Part shown: positions 47,967 through 57,319 of the stretch, one piece after another | Position numbering within the stretch: position 1 is the first letter of the stretch | How the letters are laid out: every line of letters begins with the position of its first letter | Source of the DNA: DATBLQ01 sp036555325 | GTDB taxonomy: Bacteria > Pseudomonadota > Alphaproteobacteria > Rhizobiales > Aestuariivirgaceae | Direction of reading: 5' to 3' | Assembly (NCBI GenBank): GCA_036555325.1 | Contig: DATBLQ010000026.1 | Coordinates: 1-64,000, forward strand | DNA: 64,000 nucleotides | Translations under genes and position numbers: made by a program | The notes under the pieces: generated by a model | Database searches by the model: none | What the model was told of the DNA's origin: nothing | The model's input: only the letters and a program-made list of their open reading frames with translations

Positions 47967-47994
47967 CTTGATTATCCGGTCCAACCCTATCATA
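47967..47994 (+). promoter_or_regulatory. RpoH-like heat-shock promoter
   Basis: CTTGATT (47967-47973) and CCTATCATAT (47985-47994) resemble the sigma-32 consensus (CTTGAAA and a C-rich, CAT-containing -10) with suitable spacing. The site ends about 60 bases before the Hsp20 ATG. The match is partial. Confidence 0.45.
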
Positions 47995-48056
47995 TTTTCA
48001 TTCGGCGATGCTTCTTGGCAAGGTCGCCGTCATAGCTGCTTGGATGGGGGCTGACC

Positions 48057-48482
48057 ATGTCTCGAATGACCCTTTTCTCATCTCCCTTTCTACTGGGGTT
48101 TGAGGAGATCGAACGGTTGCTCGATCGCGCCTCTAAGTCCGCCGGCGATGGATATCCACCATACAATATCGAGCGTTTGGCTTCCGATGGCAGCGAGGCG
48201 GAGATACTAAGGATTGTCCTGGCAGTGGCAGGCTTCTCCCGCGAGGAGCTTGACATCAGCCTCGAGGACAATCAGCTGATAATCCGCGGCAAACAGCACG
48301 ACCACGACCGTTCGACCTATCTCCATCGCGGCATTGCCGCTCGCCAGTTCCAGCGGACCTTCGTTCTGGCGGAAGGAATGGAAGTCACGGGAGCCTGGAT
48401 GACAAACGGTTTATTGTCGATTGAACTCCGGCGCCCCGAGCCTCAAAGGCTCATCAGAAAAATTGAAATTCAGGACGCCTGA
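48057..48482 (+). CDS. Small heat-shock protein, Hsp20/alpha-crystallin family
   Basis: A 141-residue holdase of the IbpA-like rhizobial class. The short N-terminal arm ends at GYPPYNIERLASDG, followed by the alpha-crystallin beta-sandwich (ILRIVLAVAGFSREELDISLEDNQLIIRGKQ, then RGIAARQFQRTFVLAEGMEVTGAWMTNGLLSIELRRP). It binds unfolding proteins during heat stress. GGGGGC precedes the ATG. The DUF1150 gene follows within 75 bases, a pairing common in alphaproteobacteria. Confidence 0.92.
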   Translation: MSRMTLFSSPFLLGFEEIERLLDRASKSAGDGYPPYNIERLASDGSEAEILRIVLAVAGFSREELDISLEDNQLIIRGKQHDHDRSTYLHRGIAARQFQRTFVLAEGMEVTGAWMTNGLLSIELRRPEPQRLIRKIEIQDA

Positions 48483-48554
48483 CCCCACATATTTATCATG
48501 CTCGGGCCCGCCCGCGGGTCGCGAACACACCATCGTCCAGAAGGTGAACGGTAG

Positions 48555-48812
48555 ATGAACGCGATGGCAAACAAGATCAAGATGTCGGATTCGGAGTTCG
48601 CCCGCCTGGGTGGGGGGCATCTGGCATATATCCGTGAAATCGATCTTGAGCAGGCGTCAATCTTGTTGGGCGAGAGGCCGGTGGTGCCCGCCGGCGGGCT
48701 GCTGTTTTGTCTTTATGCGGCCGACGGTACGCCTATGGCGATCTCCCTCAGCAAACAGGCGGCCTTCGCCAACGCAATTGCCAATGAGTTGCTGCCGATG
48801 CCGGTCCATTAG
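48555..48812 (+). CDS. DUF1150 family protein
   Basis: An 85-residue protein with the family pattern FARLGGGHLAYIREID, then LFCLYAADGTPMAISLSKQAAFANAIANEL. Function unknown; it typically follows a small heat-shock gene in alphaproteobacteria and may be co-expressed with it. A second ATG three codons in is a possible alternative start. Confidence 0.88.
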   Translation: MNAMANKIKMSDSEFARLGGGHLAYIREIDLEQASILLGERPVVPAGGLLFCLYAADGTPMAISLSKQAAFANAIANELLPMPVH

Positions 48813-48817
48813 CGCTG

Positions 48818-49288
48818 CTAGGCCGCGTGCGGTGTCGTTGCCGCAGGTTCTGTCAGGATAGCATACAGTCCCGCGGCATCTTCCGTGCCCCGCAACTTTT
48901 GCGCAATTTGCGTATCTCGGAACAAGCGGGATATCCGCGCCAGGGCCGTAAGATGATCCCCGCCGGCGCTTTCCGGAGATAACAGCAAAAACACTAGGTC
49001 GACCGGCTGATCATCGACCGATTCAAAATCAATTGGCACGACCAGCCGCGCGAAAAGCCCATGCACGCGCTCAAGGCTGGGGAATTTACAGTGCGGAATC
49101 GCCGTGCCCTGGCCAAGTCCGGTGGAAAGCAACCGTTCACGATGCAAGAGACCCTCGAAAATCTGCCGTGCATCGAGCTTCGTCCGTTTGGCTGCCTGGT
49201 GCGCCAGTTCCTGCAGCAGTTGGCGCTTGTTGGTGACCTTAAGCGCCGGCAAGATACCCTTGAGTTCGATGATCTGTGAAAGCTGCAT
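48818..49288 (-). CDS. ptsN: PTS EIIA-Ntr (nitrogen regulatory) protein
   Basis: A 156-residue EIIA of the fructose/mannitol fold. The phosphoacceptor His is in TGLGQGTAIPHCKFP, and the LVFLLLSPESAGGDHL segment is typical. It is the end of the PTS-Ntr relay (PtsP to HPr/NPr to PtsN) that controls potassium transport, nitrogen and carbon regulators. ATG 49288 gives the family start MQLSQIIEL. It lies downstream of rpoN and hpf, the conserved order. Confidence 0.94.
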   Translation of the reverse strand: MQLSQIIELKGILPALKVTNKRQLLQELAHQAAKRTKLDARQIFEGLLHRERLLSTGLGQGTAIPHCKFPSLERVHGLFARLVVPIDFESVDDQPVDLVFLLLSPESAGGDHLTALARISRLFRDTQIAQKLRGTEDAAGLYAILTEPAATTPHAA

Positions 49289-49338
49289 GGCGTGTTGTCC
49301 AGTACTTGAGGGCAAGTGAGCCCTGGCTGTAGTAAGGC

Positions 49339-49932
49339 TCAACTGTTGGCTGACTTGTTGGACGATCCCGGATCTATCCATCCGATATTCCCATCGTCCC
49401 TGCGATAAACAAGACTCAACGACCCGTTCCTGGCGTCTCGAAACAGCACGAAGGCTACATTCGAAATGTCCAGCTGCATGGCTGCCTCCCCGACTGACAG
49501 CTCCGGTATCTGGTGCATGGTTTCCGCGACGATGACCGGATTGAGATCGCTTGGCTCATCATCCTCGTGTTCGTGACTTGGCGGCTGGATGATGAAACTC
49601 CTCACGTCTGCCACATCCGCTGGTTTGCGCCGGTGATTGTGATAGTTCCTGATACGCTGCTTGTACCGCCTGAGCCTCTTCTCCAAATGATCGGCGGCAA
49701 CATCGAAGGCAATGCGCGCGTCTCCATCCACGCCATGTGCCTGCAGCACGATTCCGGTCGCCAATTGCAGCGTACAGTCGCTCCGAAAGCGCGAGCGCTG
49801 CTTCTCGACGGTCACATGCGCGCGCACCGTTCCGTCGAAGTATCGCGCTACGTCGCTATTCAGTCGACTCTCGACATGATGTCGTAGGGCATCGCCAACT
49901 GAAATATTCTTACCGGTCACCTGAATGTGCAT
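49339..49932 (-). CDS. hpf: Ribosome hibernation promoting factor, long form
   Basis: A 197-residue HPF/RaiA protein. Residues 1-100 form the S30AE domain that enters the decoding centre (MHIQVTGKNISVGDALRHHVESRL at the start), and the C-terminal domain (VIVAETMHQIPELSVGEAAMQLDISNVAFVLFRDARNGSLSLVYRRDDGNIGWIDP) mediates 100S dimer formation. It stores inactive ribosomes in starvation. It follows rpoN after about 190 bases, so it may have its own promoter. Confidence 0.95.
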   Translation of the reverse strand: MHIQVTGKNISVGDALRHHVESRLNSDVARYFDGTVRAHVTVEKQRSRFRSDCTLQLATGIVLQAHGVDGDARIAFDVAADHLEKRLRRYKQRIRNYHNHRRKPADVADVRSFIIQPPSHEHEDDEPSDLNPVIVAETMHQIPELSVGEAAMQLDISNVAFVLFRDARNGSLSLVYRRDDGNIGWIDPGSSNKSANS

Positions 49933-50125
49933 GATATCGAAACGATTCGGTTCCCCGCCGCGTGAGACATGCTGTTGATCAATAAGAAACCTCTGACTTT
50001 GTGGCCGACAATATAGCGGGCCTTGAGCGTTAAAGTTGTCCTCTGCCGTCTAACGCGCGGCGGAAACTAGTTACCGCCTAACGCGAAGTCAATACGAATA
50101 ATTTCGCGCCATGGCAGTTGAAACT

Positions 50126-51607
50126 TCACTGCGGCCGGCTGCGTATTCGCTTCTCCCTGCGCCGCTGCACAGATGACGGGATTCCCAGCGCTTCACGGTA
50201 TTTGGCCACCGTCCGCCGTGCAATTTCTATACCCTCTTTCTGCAGTCGCGCGACGATGAGATCATCCGACAGAACGCCACTGGCGCCTTCAGCCTCGACC
50301 ATCTCCTTGATTCGGTGGCGCACGGCCTCCGAGGAATGCTGATCCGCCCCACCTTCCGTCGCGCCGATCGCACTGGTGAAGAAATATTTGAGTTCGAACG
50401 TCCCTCTCGGCGTCGCCATGGATTTGTTGGCGGTCACTCTGCTGACCGTAGACTCATGCATCGAAATCGCTTCCGCGACTGTTTTCAGGTTGAGCGGCTT
50501 CAACTTTTGCACCCCCTCGACCAGAAAGCCGTCCTGTTGGCGCACGATCTCGCGTGCGACCTTCAAGATGGTTCTCGCCCGCTGGTCGAGGCTCTTCACC
50601 AGCCACTGCGCGCTCGACAAGCACTCGCTCAGGTAAACCCGGTCTTCATCGCGATTGCCGCGACTGATCTTGGCCAGATATTGCTGGTTGACCAGAACCT
50701 TCGGTAGGGTTTCCGAATTGAGCTCCACGAGCCAGGTGCCGTCGGGGGCCGGCCTGACGAAAATGTCCGGCACCATTGGCTGAACGATCAAGCTGCCGAA
50801 GGCATTTCCAGGCTTCGGATTGAGTGCCCGGACTTCCTGGACCATGTCCGTGATCTCTTCGGCTTCGGCGCGGCAGATTTTCTGCAAGCCCACGAAATCA
50901 CGCCTTGCCAGAAGGTGCAAGTTGGCAACGAATTTCGCCATGATCGGATCGAATCGTCCTGCCTCCTTCAATTGCAGCTCGAGGCATTCCTGGAGATTGC
51001 GCGCACACACCCCCGGTGGATCGAATTGCTGAAGCGAAAGAAGCACCCGCTCGACGTCTTCAACTCGCGCCCCCAGCGTGGCTGCAACCGCATCGATGTC
51101 GCCGCTGAGATAGCCTGTCTCATCGACCATTCCGATCAGGAAGCCGCCAATCATGCGGTCGCCAGCATCGGCGATGTTTAGATGCAGCTGCTGTGTCAGA
51201 TGCTCCTGCAGCGTGATCTCGCGGCTAACAGTGCTGGCGAATTCGAAATCCTCCGACCTGTTGAAGGATCCCCCGCTTGCGCCGCTGAGGTTCGACCAAC
51301 CGGAATCATTTGGTCCAGGGATGGCCGGCTCATCAGTTCTGCTCTCCTCCTCAAACGTATCCGGCTGATGTTCCGCTCCGCCTGTTTCGCCTTCGTCCTG
51401 GCCTGCTCCCTGCGGCTGCTCCGAGGGGGTCGATTGCGCATCGCTGTCTTCCTCGCGTTCCAGCAACGGATTGCGTTCAAGCTCGGCGGCTACAAATGAC
51501 TGAAGCTCGAAGTTCGACATCTGCAAGAGTTTGATGGCCTGTTGCAGCTGTGGCGTCATCACCAAACCTTGGGTCTGACGCAACTCGAGTTTCGGTGTTA
51601 GAGCCAT
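50126..51607 (-). CDS. rpoN: RNA polymerase sigma-54 factor
   Basis: A 493-residue sigma-54. The N-terminal activator-interaction region is LRQTQGLVMTPQLQQAIKLLQMSNFEL, followed by an acidic Gln/Glu-rich region II (about 55-130), the core-binding domain, and at the end the RpoN box ARRTVAKYREALGIPSS that reads the -24 element. It directs transcription of nitrogen and other genes with enhancer-binding proteins. It lies 35 bases after lptB. Confidence 0.96.
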   Translation of the reverse strand: MALTPKLELRQTQGLVMTPQLQQAIKLLQMSNFELQSFVAAELERNPLLEREEDSDAQSTPSEQPQGAGQDEGETGGAEHQPDTFEEESRTDEPAIPGPNDSGWSNLSGASGGSFNRSEDFEFASTVSREITLQEHLTQQLHLNIADAGDRMIGGFLIGMVDETGYLSGDIDAVAATLGARVEDVERVLLSLQQFDPPGVCARNLQECLELQLKEAGRFDPIMAKFVANLHLLARRDFVGLQKICRAEAEEITDMVQEVRALNPKPGNAFGSLIVQPMVPDIFVRPAPDGTWLVELNSETLPKVLVNQQYLAKISRGNRDEDRVYLSECLSSAQWLVKSLDQRARTILKVAREIVRQQDGFLVEGVQKLKPLNLKTVAEAISMHESTVSRVTANKSMATPRGTFELKYFFTSAIGATEGGADQHSSEAVRHRIKEMVEAEGASGVLSDDLIVARLQKEGIEIARRTVAKYREALGIPSSVQRRREKRIRSRPQ

Positions 51608-51642
51608 GAACGGCCTGTCGAACTGCGGCGAACCGCGAGGGT

Positions 51643-52494
51643 CTAAAGAGTGAATTCCTCTCCAAGATAAAGGCGCCGAACATCGGGATGCTCGACAATC
51701 TCCTGCGGGTTGCCCTCCATCAGGACTCGGCCCTCATGGATAATGAGCGCCCGGTCGACGAGTTCAAGCGTTTCCCGGACGTTGTGATCCGTAATAAGCA
51801 CCCCGATTCCCCGAGAGGTGAGCTGGCGCACCAGTTCGCGTATATCGATGATCGCAATTGGATCAATCCCAGCGAAGGGCTCATCGAGGAGCAGAAAGTC
51901 CGGGTCGGCCGCGAGCGCCCTGGCGATCTCCACGCGGCGGCGTTCGCCGCCAGACAACGCCACAGCTGGCGAATTCCTGAGGTGGGTGATGGAAAACTCA
52001 TGCAACAGACCACGCAACTTACGTTCACGTTCGGCCCTGTCGCGCTCGATGAGCTCCAGGACCGCTCGTATGTTTTCCTCTACCGTGAGGCCGCGGAATA
52101 TCGAGGCCTCTTGAGGGAGATAGCCAATCCCATGGCGTGCCCGCTGATACATTGGCAGCCGTGTCAGGTCTTCTCCGTCGAGAGTAATTGTGCCCACATC
52201 GGCCGCGAGCAGCCCCGTGATCATGTAGAACACGGTAGTTTTGCCCGCGCCGTTGGGCCCAAGCAGTCCCACGGCTTCTCCGCGGCTGACTTGCAGACTG
52301 ACCCCCCGCACCACTGGCCGGCGCTTGAAGCTCTTGCCCAAATTCAGGGCAACGAGCCCGCCGGAACGATGAGACCGGAGCTCTTGGCCGCTTTGTGAGG
52401 CCACGCCCGCGTGCTGGCGGCGCGGGCGTGAGGCTGATCTCAGCGTCTTGGTTGCTGTGGAATAAGACTTGTCCAAGCCAAACCGCTCCCGCAA
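51643..52494 (-). CDS. lptB: LPS export ABC transporter ATP-binding protein
   Basis: A 283-residue ABC ATPase powering the LptBFG extractor that moves lipopolysaccharide from the inner membrane. Walker A is GLLGPNGAGKTTVFYM, the signature LSGGERRRVEIARAL, Walker B FLLLDEPFAGID and the switch His is in LITDHNV. There is a non-conserved lead of about 45 residues before the domain, a feature of rhizobial LptB. The start is TTG 52494, or TTG 52476, which has GGAG nine bases upstream. Confidence 0.94.
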   Translation of the reverse strand: MRERFGLDKSYSTATKTLRSASRPRRQHAGVASQSGQELRSHRSGGLVALNLGKSFKRRPVVRGVSLQVSRGEAVGLLGPNGAGKTTVFYMITGLLAADVGTITLDGEDLTRLPMYQRARHGIGYLPQEASIFRGLTVEENIRAVLELIERDRAERERKLRGLLHEFSITHLRNSPAVALSGGERRRVEIARALAADPDFLLLDEPFAGIDPIAIIDIRELVRQLTSRGIGVLITDHNVRETLELVDRALIIHEGRVLMEGNPQEIVEHPDVRRLYLGEEFTL

Positions 52495-52534
52495 TTACCG
52501 CTCAATTGAATTAAAAATGTGTGAATGACTCACA

Positions 52535-53074
52535 TCAGTTGCTCGAAGTTCGCGGCACGAAGCTTCCTTTAACCCGCCCCCCGGTCATCGAGCTGGTCTT
52601 GGACTTCAGGTCTGCCTTTAGCTTTTCGCCGCGGATGACGGTGTTGCCTTCCCGAACAACGACATTACCGGTAACCGTTAATTCATCGCTCTTGACGTCA
52701 AGCAGAGCGTGTTCCCCGGTGATTGTTTGGCGCGCCGTCTTGATCTCCACATTCCCCTTGGCGTCGATGTGGGTTACGTCCGTCTTTTTCGATCCGTCCG
52801 GCTGCAGCTCGTCCGCATAAGTCACCACCATCTTATCGCTCGAAAGACGGGTGCCGGTCCTTTCCGCGCTTACATTTCCGCTGAAGATCGCTTTTTTCTC
52901 AGCCTCCAGGATTTCCATGCTGTCCGCTTCGATATTGACATTTTGCCTGCTGGATACGGACTCCTGAATGGTCGCCGCATCAAGTGTCTGGGCGCCAAGC
53001 TCTCCATTGGCAACGGTCGAAACCGCAACGCCGAGCGCTACCAGTCCCGGCTGCAAATTGAGCAATTTCCCCAT
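52535..53074 (-). CDS. lptA: LptA/OstA lipopolysaccharide transport protein
   Basis: A 179-residue periplasmic bridge protein with a signal peptide (LVALGVAVSTVANGELGAQ) and the OstA-fold beta-jellyroll (VNIEADSMEILEAEKKAIFSGNVSAERTG and GEHALLDVKSDELTVTGNVVVREG). It carries LPS from LptC to LptD. ATG 53074 has GAGG nine bases upstream; a TTG at 53089 overlaps the lptC stop. Confidence 0.9.
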   Translation of the reverse strand: MGKLLNLQPGLVALGVAVSTVANGELGAQTLDAATIQESVSSRQNVNIEADSMEILEAEKKAIFSGNVSAERTGTRLSSDKMVVTYADELQPDGSKKTDVTHIDAKGNVEIKTARQTITGEHALLDVKSDELTVTGNVVVREGNTVIRGEKLKADLKSKTSSMTGGRVKGSFVPRTSSN

Positions 53075-53085
53075 GGCAGTAATCC

Positions 53086-53727
53086 TCAAGAGCCATCCTC
53101 TCCGAAAGAAGCCTTCACACCATTGAAGAACAGAATTCTCGCCCCGTCATCAATGATTTCCAAGCCGTTGGACCGGATCGTGCCGCGTGGGTGAGCAACG
53201 ACAACAGGCACCTCGCTCACCAGCCGATGCTCATCGATCTTGACTTGTGCTTTTTCCATCTTGGCTGTGATCCCTTCCGTCGAGCTGATGGTTACACCCC
53301 CCTCAAGATCGATTGTCTTTGCATTCGCATCATACAACGCACGCTGCGAACTGATGGATATTTCCTTGCCCGATTTCCGTTCGATTTCCGCCGCCACGTC
53401 CTGTAACCGCACCTTGCCCGAATCGGTCTCATCCTGGATGGCGTTTCTGGCCGTTACCGAAAACGGCCGCTGCTCTTTGTCGAAGCCGGTGAAGCGAGAC
53501 CCGCTGACCGTCACCTCCTCTTTCTGCGCCTTGCCGGTATCCACCTCAGGAACTGCCTGCCGTTCTGCCAGTGATGGCATTTCGGGAACCAGAGACTCAA
53601 ATGTGCCAGCCTGATAGGCCAGAACTCCAATCATTGCCAGAGTGGCCATGAAGAAAATGCGCGCCAGCCAGCGCGAGACCCTGAAGCGTATTGCCCCCGC
53701 CCGGCGGCGATCAATGTGCGAATACAT
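53086..53727 (-). CDS. lptC: LPS export protein LptC
   Basis: A 213-residue bitopic inner-membrane protein with one N-terminal helix (IFFMATLAMIGVLAYQAG) and a periplasmic beta-jellyroll (KEISISSQRALYDANAKTIDLEGGVTIS and PVVVAHPRGTIRSNGLEIIDDG). It receives LPS from LptBFG and passes it to LptA, whose gene follows. It overlaps the rnd gene by 17 bases. Confidence 0.9.
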   Translation of the reverse strand: MYSHIDRRRAGAIRFRVSRWLARIFFMATLAMIGVLAYQAGTFESLVPEMPSLAERQAVPEVDTGKAQKEEVTVSGSRFTGFDKEQRPFSVTARNAIQDETDSGKVRLQDVAAEIERKSGKEISISSQRALYDANAKTIDLEGGVTISSTEGITAKMEKAQVKIDEHRLVSEVPVVVAHPRGTIRSNGLEIIDDGARILFFNGVKASFGEDGS

Positions 53728-54322
53728 CCTCTTCTATCCAGCCCGCCAAATCGAGATGCGCCCTGACAGGTACGAACTCGAAGCACGCCCTTGCCAGTTC
53801 CGCACGTCCCTCTCGCTGCAGAATCTGATCGAAACGAGCTTTTATTTCATGCAGATAGATCACATCGAGGGCCGCATATTGCTTTTGTGCATCCGAAAGA
53901 ACGGGTGAACCCCAGTCGGAACTCTGCTGTTGCTTTGCCAAGTCCAGCCCGAGCATCTCCTTGACGATGTCTTTAAGCCCATGCTTGTCCGTATAGGTGC
54001 GGGCAAGCCGTGATGCGATCTTGGTGCAGTAGAGAGGAGCAACATCGGCATTAAGATACTGCTTGAGCGTTGCAACATCGAACCGTGCATAGTGAAAAAT
54101 CTTTAGTATGTTCCGGTCTTCCAGCAGCGCCTTGAGCCTCGGCGCCGAGAAGCTGGTTCGGTCGATTTGAATGAGATGCGCGTTCCCGTCTCCGGCCGAA
54201 AGCTGCACCAGGCATAGCTTGTCCCGCTTCGGGTTCAGCCCCATTGTTTCCGTGTCCACCGCTACGACGGACCCGAGATCGACTTGTAGGGGCAAATCCC
54301 CCTTATAGACCTTGATTGTCAT
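53711..54322 (-). CDS. Ribonuclease D-type 3'-5' exonuclease
   Basis: A 203-residue DEDDy exonuclease. The acidic residues are visible in AVDTETMGL (Asp, Glu), KIFHYARFDVATL (Asp) and KQYAALDVIYLHEI (Tyr, Asp). It has only the catalytic domain, without the HRDC domains of full RNase D, a short form usual in rhizobia. A role in tRNA or small RNA 3' trimming is inferred. It lies upstream of, and overlaps, lptC. Confidence 0.9.
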   Translation of the reverse strand: MTIKVYKGDLPLQVDLGSVVAVDTETMGLNPKRDKLCLVQLSAGDGNAHLIQIDRTSFSAPRLKALLEDRNILKIFHYARFDVATLKQYLNADVAPLYCTKIASRLARTYTDKHGLKDIVKEMLGLDLAKQQQSSDWGSPVLSDAQKQYAALDVIYLHEIKARFDQILQREGRAELARACFEFVPVRAHLDLAGWIEEDVFAH

Positions 54323-54414
54323 GAGCAGCGATAGTCAGACCATGTTTGTTTCGAGGGCCCGATTCCCCCGCACGCCCAAAAGTCGAAAGCCCTAACCCTC
54401 AGCGCCACCGCAAC

Positions 54415-54499
<85 letters not shown>

Positions 54500-54617
54500 T
54501 CATGCCGGTGTTTATGGCCCCCCCTGTGCATTGTCAACTGAGCCTCTGCCGATCGCTCTCGGGTCTATGCAATGCGCCTCTCCGCCGTTAAATAGCCCTG
54601 ACAGTTCTTATGGAGTG

Positions 54618-55637
54618 ATGATGCCTCCCCTGGTCCCGGACAACTCCCACCGCCTGGTCACCATAATCGGCGGATCAGGCTTTGTCGGCCGTCACGTCGT
54701 GCGCGCCCTCGCCAAGCGCGGCTACCGCATCAGGGTCGCCGTCAGACGTCCCGACTTGGCAGGCCATGTACAACCTCTCGGGAAGGTCGGCCAAATCGTT
54801 CCCGTTCAGGCGAACGTCCGTTATCCCGAATCGCTTCGTGCCGCCTGTGCCAGCGCGTATGCGGTTATCAACTTGACTGGGGTGCTCCACAGTTCCTCCG
54901 CCCAGACCTTTAGCGCCATCCATGTCTTGGGGGCCGAGGCAGCGGCTCGTGCCGCCCTCGAAAGCGGCGCTCAGATTTTCATCCAGATGTCGGCCATAGG
55001 CGCAAAGGCCGACAGCCCTTCCGAATACGCTCGCACCAAGGCTGAAGGTGAAATCCGCGCCCGTAAGGCTTTTCCTGGCGCAATGGTGATCAGGCCGTCG
55101 ATCGTTTTTGGACCGGAGGACAGCTTTTTCAACCGTTTTGCGGCTCTCGCGAGGGTGTCTCCATTCTTGCCGCTGATCGGCGGCGGCCGCACGCGCTTCC
55201 AGCCGGTTTTCGTCGGTGATGTCGCCGAAGCTATGGAGCGCCTCCTCGAGAGGGCTGATGCCGATGGAAAGACCTATGAGCTTGGTGGCCCCGAGACATA
55301 CACCTTCAAACAGCTGATGCGCTTCACGTTGAATACGGTCATCCGCCGCCGACTGCTCCTTCCGCTACCCTTTCCTCTCGCCAGCGCGGCAGCCTTTTTT
55401 CTGCAGCTCTTGCCCAGGCCGATGCTCACACTTGACCAGGTGAGATTGCTGCGCACCGATAACATCGTGAGCGAAGAGGCGCTCAAAGAAGACCGAACCT
55501 TGAGTGGGCTCGGCATCGCGGCCCGCGATATCGAAGCGATCGTCCCCGCCTATCTGTTCAGATATCGCCGCGCCGGCCAGTTCACCGAAGCCCAGCTCGA
55601 AAAATTTCCCGCTAGGCGTAGATCAGACCAACGCTGA
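54618..55637 (+). CDS. Complex I NDUFA9-like NAD(P)-binding protein
   Basis: A 339-residue atypical short-chain dehydrogenase-fold protein. The Rossmann loop VTIIGGSGFVGRHVVRAL lies near residue 15, and the FIQMSAIGA and SEYARTKAEGE segments follow, with the usual Tyr and Lys retained. Its mitochondrial homologue NDUFA9 is an accessory subunit of complex I, and bacterial members of the alpha class are thought to be related. Two ATGs in tandem (54618, 54621) follow GGAG. The 3' end overlaps the convergent uppP gene by 26 bases. Confidence 0.86.
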   Translation: MMPPLVPDNSHRLVTIIGGSGFVGRHVVRALAKRGYRIRVAVRRPDLAGHVQPLGKVGQIVPVQANVRYPESLRAACASAYAVINLTGVLHSSSAQTFSAIHVLGAEAAARAALESGAQIFIQMSAIGAKADSPSEYARTKAEGEIRARKAFPGAMVIRPSIVFGPEDSFFNRFAALARVSPFLPLIGGGRTRFQPVFVGDVAEAMERLLERADADGKTYELGGPETYTFKQLMRFTLNTVIRRRLLLPLPFPLASAAAFFLQLLPRPMLTLDQVRLLRTDNIVSEEALKEDRTLSGLGIAARDIEAIVPAYLFRYRRAGQFTEAQLEKFPARRRSDQR

Positions 55638-56424
55638 TGCCTGCCAGAATGATTGCTCCGAGCAGCACGCGGTAGATGACGAAGGGGAGGAGGCTGATGT
55701 GTCGAATAACCGACATCAGAAAAGCGATGGCTGCAAGCGCGCACAAAAAGGTGAGCGCTCCGGTCAGCACTGCATCGGCGGTGACCGGTTCTCCAGATTG
55801 AGCTGCCTGGCTGAGGACGAGAATTCCTGCCCCGATCATAGCTGGAATCCCGAGTAGAAATGAAAAGCGTGCGGCTTCCGTGCGCGTGAAGCCCAAGGCC
55901 CTTGCGGCGGTAATGGTGACACCCGACCTGCTTGTCCCCGGGATCAACGCCAGCGCCTGGGCAAATCCGATCAGCAAAGCCCGCGGCAGCGTCATTTCCT
56001 CCATTCGCTTGACCATGGGGCCCATCCAGTCGGCTACGAGCATCAGCACACCGAAGATAATCAGGTTCCACGCAACCACCGTCGGGCCGCGAATGCTGTC
56101 GAGCGAACCTGACTGGCGAAGGTACAGCCCGAAGGCGACCGCTGGAATGGTACCGGCGACGATCAGCAAGGCAAGCCGGCCTTCGTTCGTCATGTGTCCC
56201 TTGAGAAGCTGAAAGCCGCCGCGCAACAGCGCCAGCACATCGCGCCGGAAGTATACGATGATCGCCAAGAGCGACCCCATGTGCACCATTACATCGGTGA
56301 CGAACCCCTGATCTGCCCAGCCGGTGAAGATTGGCACCAGGATAAGATGGCCGGAGGAGGAGATCGGCAAGAATTCTGTGATGCCCTGGATGATGGCGAG
56401 TACGATGATCTGTTCAAGTGGCAT
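55612..56424 (-). CDS. uppP: Undecaprenyl-diphosphatase
   Basis: A 270-residue polytopic membrane protein (BacA type) that removes a phosphate from undecaprenyl pyrophosphate to recycle the lipid carrier for peptidoglycan and other glycans. Catalytic motifs are GITEFLPISSSGHLILVP near the N-terminus and PGTSRSGVTITAARALG in the middle. About eight membrane helices. Its 3' end overlaps the NDUFA9-like gene on the other strand. Confidence 0.95.
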   Translation of the reverse strand: MPLEQIIVLAIIQGITEFLPISSSGHLILVPIFTGWADQGFVTDVMVHMGSLLAIIVYFRRDVLALLRGGFQLLKGHMTNEGRLALLIVAGTIPAVAFGLYLRQSGSLDSIRGPTVVAWNLIIFGVLMLVADWMGPMVKRMEEMTLPRALLIGFAQALALIPGTSRSGVTITAARALGFTRTEAARFSFLLGIPAMIGAGILVLSQAAQSGEPVTADAVLTGALTFLCALAAIAFLMSVIRHISLLPFVIYRVLLGAIILAGISVGLIYA

Positions 56425-56621
56425 CGGGCGGTCTCGAAGTTGAGGGAGCGTTTGCGAATCGCTGGTGGCTGCAGTGAAGGAGCTGTTCTATATACAATGC
56501 CCTGGCCGCTGCAAAGCTCGGGGGCGCGCGTTGCCTTGCGGCACGCCTTGAGCTGCCGCATTATCTGATCATGAACAAATCTGCCCAAAAGCCGCGCTAG
56601 AAGCCGTTCGCAGGCCTTAGC

Positions 56622-57308
56622 ATGCCGAAGCTCTACCATAGCCCGCTCGATCCCGCCTCGCGCCGCGTTCGAATGGCCATGGGTGAATACGGCGTTGACA
56701 TTGAATTGATCGAAGAGCGCCCAGGTCAGCCCAGCGACACGTTGCAGGAGCTCAATCCCGCCGGTTTGACGCCGGTGCTCATCGAGGATGATCGTAGCGT
56801 TGTTGTCGGCATTGAAGCCTTGAGCGAGTATCTGGAAGAAACGCGCAGCACCGCCAAAACCACTCTGCTTGGACGGACCCCCGCTGAGCGCGCGGAGACG
56901 AGGAGGCTCGTCGCGTGGTTCGATGGCAAATTTCGCGCTGAGGTGAGCGAACCGCTTCTGCGCGAGAAGCTGATCCGCCGCTTTCTTGCGCGCGAGCTGG
57001 GCGGCGGTCCTCCGGACATGAGCAAGGTAAGAGCGGCTCAGGCCAATATGCGCTTTCACCTCGATTACATCGCCTCCTTGGCCGATAACAGGAATTGGCT
57101 CGCCGGTGCCAATTTGTCCCTTGCCGATCTCGCCGCCGCTGCCCATCTGTCGAGTCTCGACTTCCTGGGCGAAGTGCCCTGGAGCGATGCCAGCCCGGCC
57201 AAAGCCTGGTATCAGCGAATTAAATCGAGGCCTTCGTTTAGGCCGCTTCTATCGGACTACGTGCGAGGGATTGCTCCGCCTCCAAACTACGCCGACCTGG
57301 ATTTTTGA
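56622..57308 (+). CDS. Glutathione S-transferase family protein
   Basis: A 228-residue two-domain protein. The N-terminal thioredoxin-like domain (KLYHSPLDPASRRVRMAMGEYGV, then NPAGLTPVLIEDD with cis-Pro, and IEALSEYLEET) binds glutathione, and the C-terminal domain is helical (LAGANLSLADLAAAAHLSSLDFLGEVPW). The substrate is unknown. It lies directly before queG, an arrangement common in this order. Confidence 0.9.
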   Translation: MPKLYHSPLDPASRRVRMAMGEYGVDIELIEERPGQPSDTLQELNPAGLTPVLIEDDRSVVVGIEALSEYLEETRSTAKTTLLGRTPAERAETRRLVAWFDGKFRAEVSEPLLREKLIRRFLARELGGGPPDMSKVRAAQANMRFHLDYIASLADNRNWLAGANLSLADLAAAAHLSSLDFLGEVPWSDASPAKAWYQRIKSRPSFRPLLSDYVRGIAPPPNYADLDF

Positions 57309-57319
57309 CATATCTGGCC

